From Archangium violaceum (lineage in GTDB: Bacteria; Myxococcota; Myxococcia; Myxococcales; Myxococcaceae), in contig NZ_CP069396.1 of assembly GCF_016887565.1 (NCBI RefSeq), forward strand, positions 2,693,001-2,757,000: DNA of 64,000 bases, read 5' to 3'. The position numbers and the translations under genes are program-made. Shown here piece by piece: positions 60,511 through 64,000 of the stretch. The notes below the pieces were generated by a model. It was given only the letters and a program-made list of their open reading frames with translations, did no database searches and was not told the DNA's origin. Positions within the stretch are counted from its first letter, which is position 1, and each line of letters begins with the position of its first letter.

Positions 60511-61211
60511 GGGCCCTCCGACTCGGACTGCTGGCGCTGGGGGCGCTCGTTGGCGCGGGCTGCGCAACTGATCCGGCCACGCGCCTGCGTCTGGCCGAGC
60601 AGGAGAACCAGCGCCTCACCCGGGAGACGGCGGAGACGGACCTGGCCCTCCAGTCCGTGCACGCCTACACCGAGGAGCTGCGCTCGCCCGGCGCGTCGGG
60701 GCGCTCCTTCAACATGTACTTCTCGCCCGCGTCCCTGCAGCAGCTGGCCTCGCAGCTGCTCCCCATGCGGATGGCCGCGCGCAACTTCCACAAGCAGCTC
60801 GAGGGCGAGGTCATCGTCGAGAGCCTCTCCGACATCCGCTTCGGCCCGCTCAACACGCTCACCTGCAGGGCCGTGATGCGCGGGGAGAACGTCCGCTACA
60901 CCGGCAGCGTGCCCAAGGGCTACCAGAACGAGATCCGCAAGTTCCAGGCGGGCGTGGCCGCCGGCGTGGTGGCGGACCTGGTGGTGGAGCTCTCCCTGAG
61001 CGAGAGCTCCCTGGTGGCCCGGGCGCGCGCCACGCAGACGCGGCTCAAGGCCAACTCCAACGGCACGGCGGAGGGCATGCTGAGGGATCAGATGAATGAA
61101 CGGACCCTGCGCTCGCCCTTCGCCTTCGACCTCACCATCCAGGGCAGCGGCGCGGTGCCGCGCCGCATGGTGCTCACCTCCAACCACCTGGTGGTGACGT
61201 ACGCCCCGTAG
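60507..61211 (+). CDS. lipoprotein of unknown function
   Basis: The 234-residue protein starts at GTG 60507, overlapping the previous stop by four bases (GTGA). The signal sequence (LLALGALVGAGC) carries a lipobox. A coiled-coil-like region follows (RLAEQENQRLTRETAETDLALQ). The body holds a conserved-looking region, SGRSFNMYFSPASLQQLASQLLP, and a strand-rich C-terminus. The domain is not one I know. It is probably co-translated with the lipoprotein before it, and could be part of an envelope complex with it. Confidence 0.7.
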   Translation: MRALRLGLLALGALVGAGCATDPATRLRLAEQENQRLTRETAETDLALQSVHAYTEELRSPGASGRSFNMYFSPASLQQLASQLLPMRMAARNFHKQLEGEVIVESLSDIRFGPLNTLTCRAVMRGENVRYTGSVPKGYQNEIRKFQAGVAAGVVADLVVELSLSESSLVARARATQTRLKANSNGTAEGMLRDQMNERTLRSPFAFDLTIQGSGAVPRRMVLTSNHLVVTYAP

Positions 61212-61220
61212 TGCTCGCGC

Positions 61221-62036
61221 TCAGTTCCCGCCCGACGACGAGCTCTGGGCGGGAGCCGACGTGCCCGACAGGTCCGGCTGCGTGTCGATCTCCTCCGCCG
61301 GCCAGCCGCGCGCCGCCTCGTAGTAGCGCGGCGCCTTCACCTTGCGCTTGTCCTTGGCGCTCAGGCCCTCGGGGGACACCAGGCTCTGCTCGCCCCCCTT
61401 CACGGACTGGACGATGTGGCCGTCGCAGAAGAGCCACTCGGTGCGGCCGTCGGCGAACTTGCGCGCGTAGTACACGTCGGTGCTGCCGATCTCCGGGTTC
61501 TTCGCGCACCACGTCTGGCGCGCCGTCTGCTCGCGCTGCGGTGCTTCCTCGTTCCACTTGGCCTGTGCCGCCTCCACCGCGGCCACCGCCGTGGCCTCCA
61601 CCAGCCGCGTCCGGGACATCTCCACCAGCTCCGTGCCGCGCTTCGTCAGCTCCGGGAAGGCTCCGGACTTCGCGAAGGCGCACGACTGCACCGCCTTGAG
61701 GTTGGCCTGGTGCACGTCCAGCACCTTGCCCAGCGAGCCCGAGGCCTCCTTGAGCAGCGCCACCTGCTGCGCGTACTCCGCCGCCTTCGGATCCTTCGCC
61801 TGCTCCGTCGAGGACAGGAAGCGCGCCAGCAGTCCGTTCACTCCGCTCAGCTCGTCCGACAGCCAGCGCGGCTCCGCCTCACAGATGTTGGCCTTGGCCC
61901 CCGTGTAGTCGCGGTACTCCGCGCGGGCGGATCCCAGGCTGTACTGCTGTGACGGTGCCACCCGCTTCGCCCCGCACGCACCCAGCGCCAGACTCAAACC
62001 TCCGACAATCCACAGCTTCCGGCTCAAGAAATTCAT
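61221..62036 (-). CDS. lipoprotein of unknown function
   Basis: The 271-residue protein has a lipobox (LSLALGACGAK). The first half is helical (KANICEAEPRWLSDELSGVNGLLARF), and the second half carries three cysteines (QTWCAKNPE, WLFCDGH and others), with a disordered Ser/Gly tail. I recognise no family. It is convergent with the preceding lipoprotein gene (9 bases apart) and divergent from the solute-binding/VWA gene. ATG 62036 was chosen because a longer frame would disrupt the signal sequence. Confidence 0.7.
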   Translation of the reverse strand: MNFLSRKLWIVGGLSLALGACGAKRVAPSQQYSLGSARAEYRDYTGAKANICEAEPRWLSDELSGVNGLLARFLSSTEQAKDPKAAEYAQQVALLKEASGSLGKVLDVHQANLKAVQSCAFAKSGAFPELTKRGTELVEMSRTRLVEATAVAAVEAAQAKWNEEAPQREQTARQTWCAKNPEIGSTDVYYARKFADGRTEWLFCDGHIVQSVKGGEQSLVSPEGLSAKDKRKVKAPRYYEAARGWPAEEIDTQPDLSGTSAPAQSSSSGGN

Positions 62037-62137
62037 GGCTCCCGACTCTATCGGACAAGGACGCGTCCGGTCGAATTGCTTGGAGTTCAAAATACATGAC
62101 CAGCGGGTTGATCAAACCCCGACAACCCAGGGCCTTT

Positions 62138-62155
62138 CGTGACAGGGCTGTCACG
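62138..62155. promoter_or_regulatory. palindrome in the divergent promoter region
   Basis: CGTGACAG-GG-CTGTCACG is a perfect 8-bp inverted repeat with a two-base centre. It lies in the 217-base gap between two divergent lipoprotein genes, about 100 bases before each start, and may be an operator for both. Confidence 0.5.
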
Positions 62156-62253
62156 GTCTTGCAAGAACCCGGTGAGTTGAGCGGTGGACGGTTGAGGCGC
62201 TTGGCGCGTCGTCACACAGTCGTGGCGCACGTGTCGAGGGGAGGACCGTCGGG

Positions 62254-63951
62254 ATGCGGAAGCTGCTTCCAGGAGTGCTCGCGGTGGTGGTGGCGCTGGT
62301 TGCCTGCAAGGAATCCAACCAGGGCTCCTCCGGAGCCTCGGCGTCCGCGCGGAAGCAGGAGGTGGTGGGCGGGCCGGCCCTGGTGCTGACGGTGGCCTAC
62401 GGCAGTGAGAAGAAGAGCTGGTTCGAGGAGCAGGCGCGAGCCTTCGAGCGGAGCGGGGCGAAGACGAAGTCGGGCCGCTCCATCCAGGTGCGGGGCCAGG
62501 CGATGGGCTCCGGGGAGGCGGTGCAGGACATCGTCTCCGGCAAGCTCAGGGCGCACGTCTACAGCCCGGCCTCCAGCGCCTACCTGCCGCTGCTCAACAG
62601 CGCGTGGCTGATGTCCTCGAGCAGGACGAAGCCGGTGGTGGGGGAGGGGGAGCCGCTGCTGCTCTCGCCCATCGTCATCGCCATGTGGAAGCCCATGGCG
62701 GAGGCGCTGGGCTGGCCGGGCAAGCCCATCGGCTGGGCGGATCTGATGAAGGTGGCGGCGGACAAGCGCGGGTGGGGCGCGTACGGGCACCCCGAGTGGG
62801 GCCGCTTCAAGCTGGGTCACACGCACCCCGAGTTCTCCAACTCGGGGCTGCTGTCGGTGCTGGCCGAGGCCTACGCGGGGGCGGGCAAGACGCGCGGGCT
62901 GGCGGTGGCCGACGTGGAGGGCGAGAAGGCGAAGGAGCTGCTGACGGACATCGAGGGCACGGTGGTGCACTACGGCAAGTCCACCGGCTTCTTCGCGGAC
63001 AAGATGCAGCAGCGCGGTCCGGGCTACGTGTCGGCGGCGGTGTTGTACGAGAACCTGGTCATCGAGTCCTACGGCAAGCCGTCGGACGCACCCTTCCCGC
63101 TGGTCTCCATCTACCCGGTGGAGGGCACCTTCTGGTCGGATCATCCGTACGCGGTGCTGGACGCGGACTGGGTGGGGGCCGAGGAGCGTGAGGCGGCGCA
63201 GGCCTTCCTGACCTTCCTCAAGGCGCGACCGGCGCAGGAGCGAGCGCTGGCGCTGGGCTTCCGTCCGGCGGACCCGGCGGTGGCCATCGCGGCGCCAGTG
63301 GACGCGGCGCATGGCGCGGACCCCAAGCAGCCGCAGACGCTGCTGGAGGTGCCCGGCGCGGACGTGCTGGAGAAGCTGCTGGCCGTGTGGCGCGAGACGA
63401 AGAAGTCCACGGACGTCACCTTCGTCTTCGACAAGTCCGGCAGCATGTTGGGCCGCCCATTGTCGGAGGCCAAGGTGGGCGCCCGCCGCTTCCTGGAGTC
63501 GCTGTCGGACCGGGACTCGGTGACGCTCATGCTGTTCGACAACAACGTGTACCCGCCGATGGGCCCGCTGGAGCTCGGCAAGGGCCGCGGCGAGCTGCTC
63601 GGACGCGTCGACAACATCATCGCGGACGGAGGCACGGCCCTCTACTCCGCCACCCTGGCCGCCTATCAGTCCGCCGTGGCCCGGGCGCGGAAGAGCCCGG
63701 GGAAGATCCACGCGGTGGTGGTGATGACGGACGGCAAGGACGAGAGCAGCACCATCACGCTGGCGCAGCTGCAGAGCGGCCTGTCCTCCTCGAGCGAGGA
63801 GAACCCGGTGCGCATCTTCACCATCGCCTACGGGCAGGGCGCCGAGGGCCAGGTGCTGGAGCGCATCGCCGAGGCGGGCAAGGGCTCGAGCGCGAAGGGC
63901 GGCGTGGAGGACATCGTCCAGGTGTACCGGGACATGGCCTCCTTCTTCTGA
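62254..63951 (+). CDS. lipoprotein with solute-binding-like and VWA domains
   Basis: The 565-residue lipoprotein (signal VVVALVACKES) carries a solute-binding-protein-like domain in the first 350 residues (VLTVAYGSEKKSWFEEQ, WKPMAEALGWPG, KSTGFFADKM). A von Willebrand factor A domain follows in about 380-560, with the metal site DKSGSM, a middle Thr, and VVVMTDGKDES. NCBI-style names for this plan are substrate-binding and VWA domain-containing protein. It probably binds a ligand outside the inner membrane and reports through the VWA face. GGGGAGG precedes ATG 62254. Confidence 0.85.
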   Translation: MRKLLPGVLAVVVALVACKESNQGSSGASASARKQEVVGGPALVLTVAYGSEKKSWFEEQARAFERSGAKTKSGRSIQVRGQAMGSGEAVQDIVSGKLRAHVYSPASSAYLPLLNSAWLMSSSRTKPVVGEGEPLLLSPIVIAMWKPMAEALGWPGKPIGWADLMKVAADKRGWGAYGHPEWGRFKLGHTHPEFSNSGLLSVLAEAYAGAGKTRGLAVADVEGEKAKELLTDIEGTVVHYGKSTGFFADKMQQRGPGYVSAAVLYENLVIESYGKPSDAPFPLVSIYPVEGTFWSDHPYAVLDADWVGAEEREAAQAFLTFLKARPAQERALALGFRPADPAVAIAAPVDAAHGADPKQPQTLLEVPGADVLEKLLAVWRETKKSTDVTFVFDKSGSMLGRPLSEAKVGARRFLESLSDRDSVTLMLFDNNVYPPMGPLELGKGRGELLGRVDNIIADGGTALYSATLAAYQSAVARARKSPGKIHAVVVMTDGKDESSTITLAQLQSGLSSSSEENPVRIFTIAYGQGAEGQVLERIAEAGKGSSAKGGVEDIVQVYRDMASFF

Positions 63952-63960
63952 GAGCGGGAC

Positions 63961-64000
63961 ATGGAACGCATGCGGGGGACGAGGGACGGGATGACGGGAC
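63961..64000 (+). CDS. start of a further gene (cut by the window)
   Basis: An ATG with GAGAGCGGG ahead lies ten bases after the VWA gene stop, and the frame stays open for the 13 codons visible. It is probably the next gene of the same operon. Nothing can be said about its product. Confidence 0.35.
   Translation, partial: MERMRGTRDGMTG

Overview
The window is GC-rich, densely packed chromosomal DNA with many overlapping genes. The mixture of Hanks-type Ser/Thr kinases with C-terminal membrane anchors or TPR tails, many small lipoproteins, sigma-54 activators, a DUF3396 immunity-type protein and an NtrC-type regulator points to a myxobacterium, most likely of the Cystobacter/Archangium group. 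This placement is inferred from gene style; there is no rRNA gene to confirm it. I saw no tRNA, rRNA, CRISPR array, insertion sequence or prophage.

Bases 1-20.5 k are mostly housekeeping and envelope genes: an EamA permease (cut by the edge), a methyltransferase, secreted proteins, a Ser/Thr kinase, a cysteine-rich repeat lipoprotein, three paralogous lipoproteins, a citrate-synthase-family enzyme, a GT39-like membrane glycosyltransferase, a Cu/Zn superoxide dismutase, a DNA adenine methylase, HtpG, an Eis-like acetyltransferase, and a FabF/TetR pair that shares a 15-bp operator. Bases 20.6-28.2 k hold a four-PAS/GAF histidine kinase with RidA, an acetate symporter with its DUF485 partner, and an amino-acid permease overlapping an exported methyltransferase.

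The centrepiece is 28.2-50 k. Fourteen genes on the minus strand (45032 down to 32116) form a complete type II (aromatic) polyketide synthase operon: KS-alpha, chain-length factor, acyl carrier protein, dedicated phosphopantetheinyl transferase, an actIII-like ketoreductase with a PGG motif, a two-domain aromatase/cyclase, a second START-type cyclase, a PF04199-type cyclase, an AntI-like alpha/beta hydrolase, an asparagine-synthetase-type amidotransferase, a phytoene-desaturase-like flavoenzyme, an SDR, a four-helix membrane protein and a 65-residue protein of unknown role. Type II PKS clusters are rare outside actinomycetes. Upstream of the first gene lies an exact sigma-54 promoter (TGGCAC-N5-TTGCA on the minus strand). 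A 14-bp operator, ATTGTGCAGACAAT, sits just after its predicted start site. Near-copies of this operator lie between a MarR gene and a divergent DoxX/cytochrome pair at 46.2 kb. An NtrC-type activator lies at the downstream end of the operon. At the upstream end lies a CbrA-like transporter-histidine kinase, preceded by a small overlapping ORF as cbrX precedes cbrA. My model is that the operon is switched on by a CbrAB-like sigma-54 system and held off by the MarR protein.

Bases 50-64 k return to general genes: a PrsW protease, DUF488, a SAM hydrolase, a D-amino-acid-oxidase-type enzyme, DUF2750, an OmpA-type protein, a 1050-residue kinase-TPR protein whose N-terminus is encoded by a 24-bp tandem repeat, GNAT and WGR proteins, three lipoproteins and a solute-binding/VWA lipoprotein. 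Two copies of a 34-bp palindromic repeat occur, one between genes and one in frame inside the DNA methylase gene.
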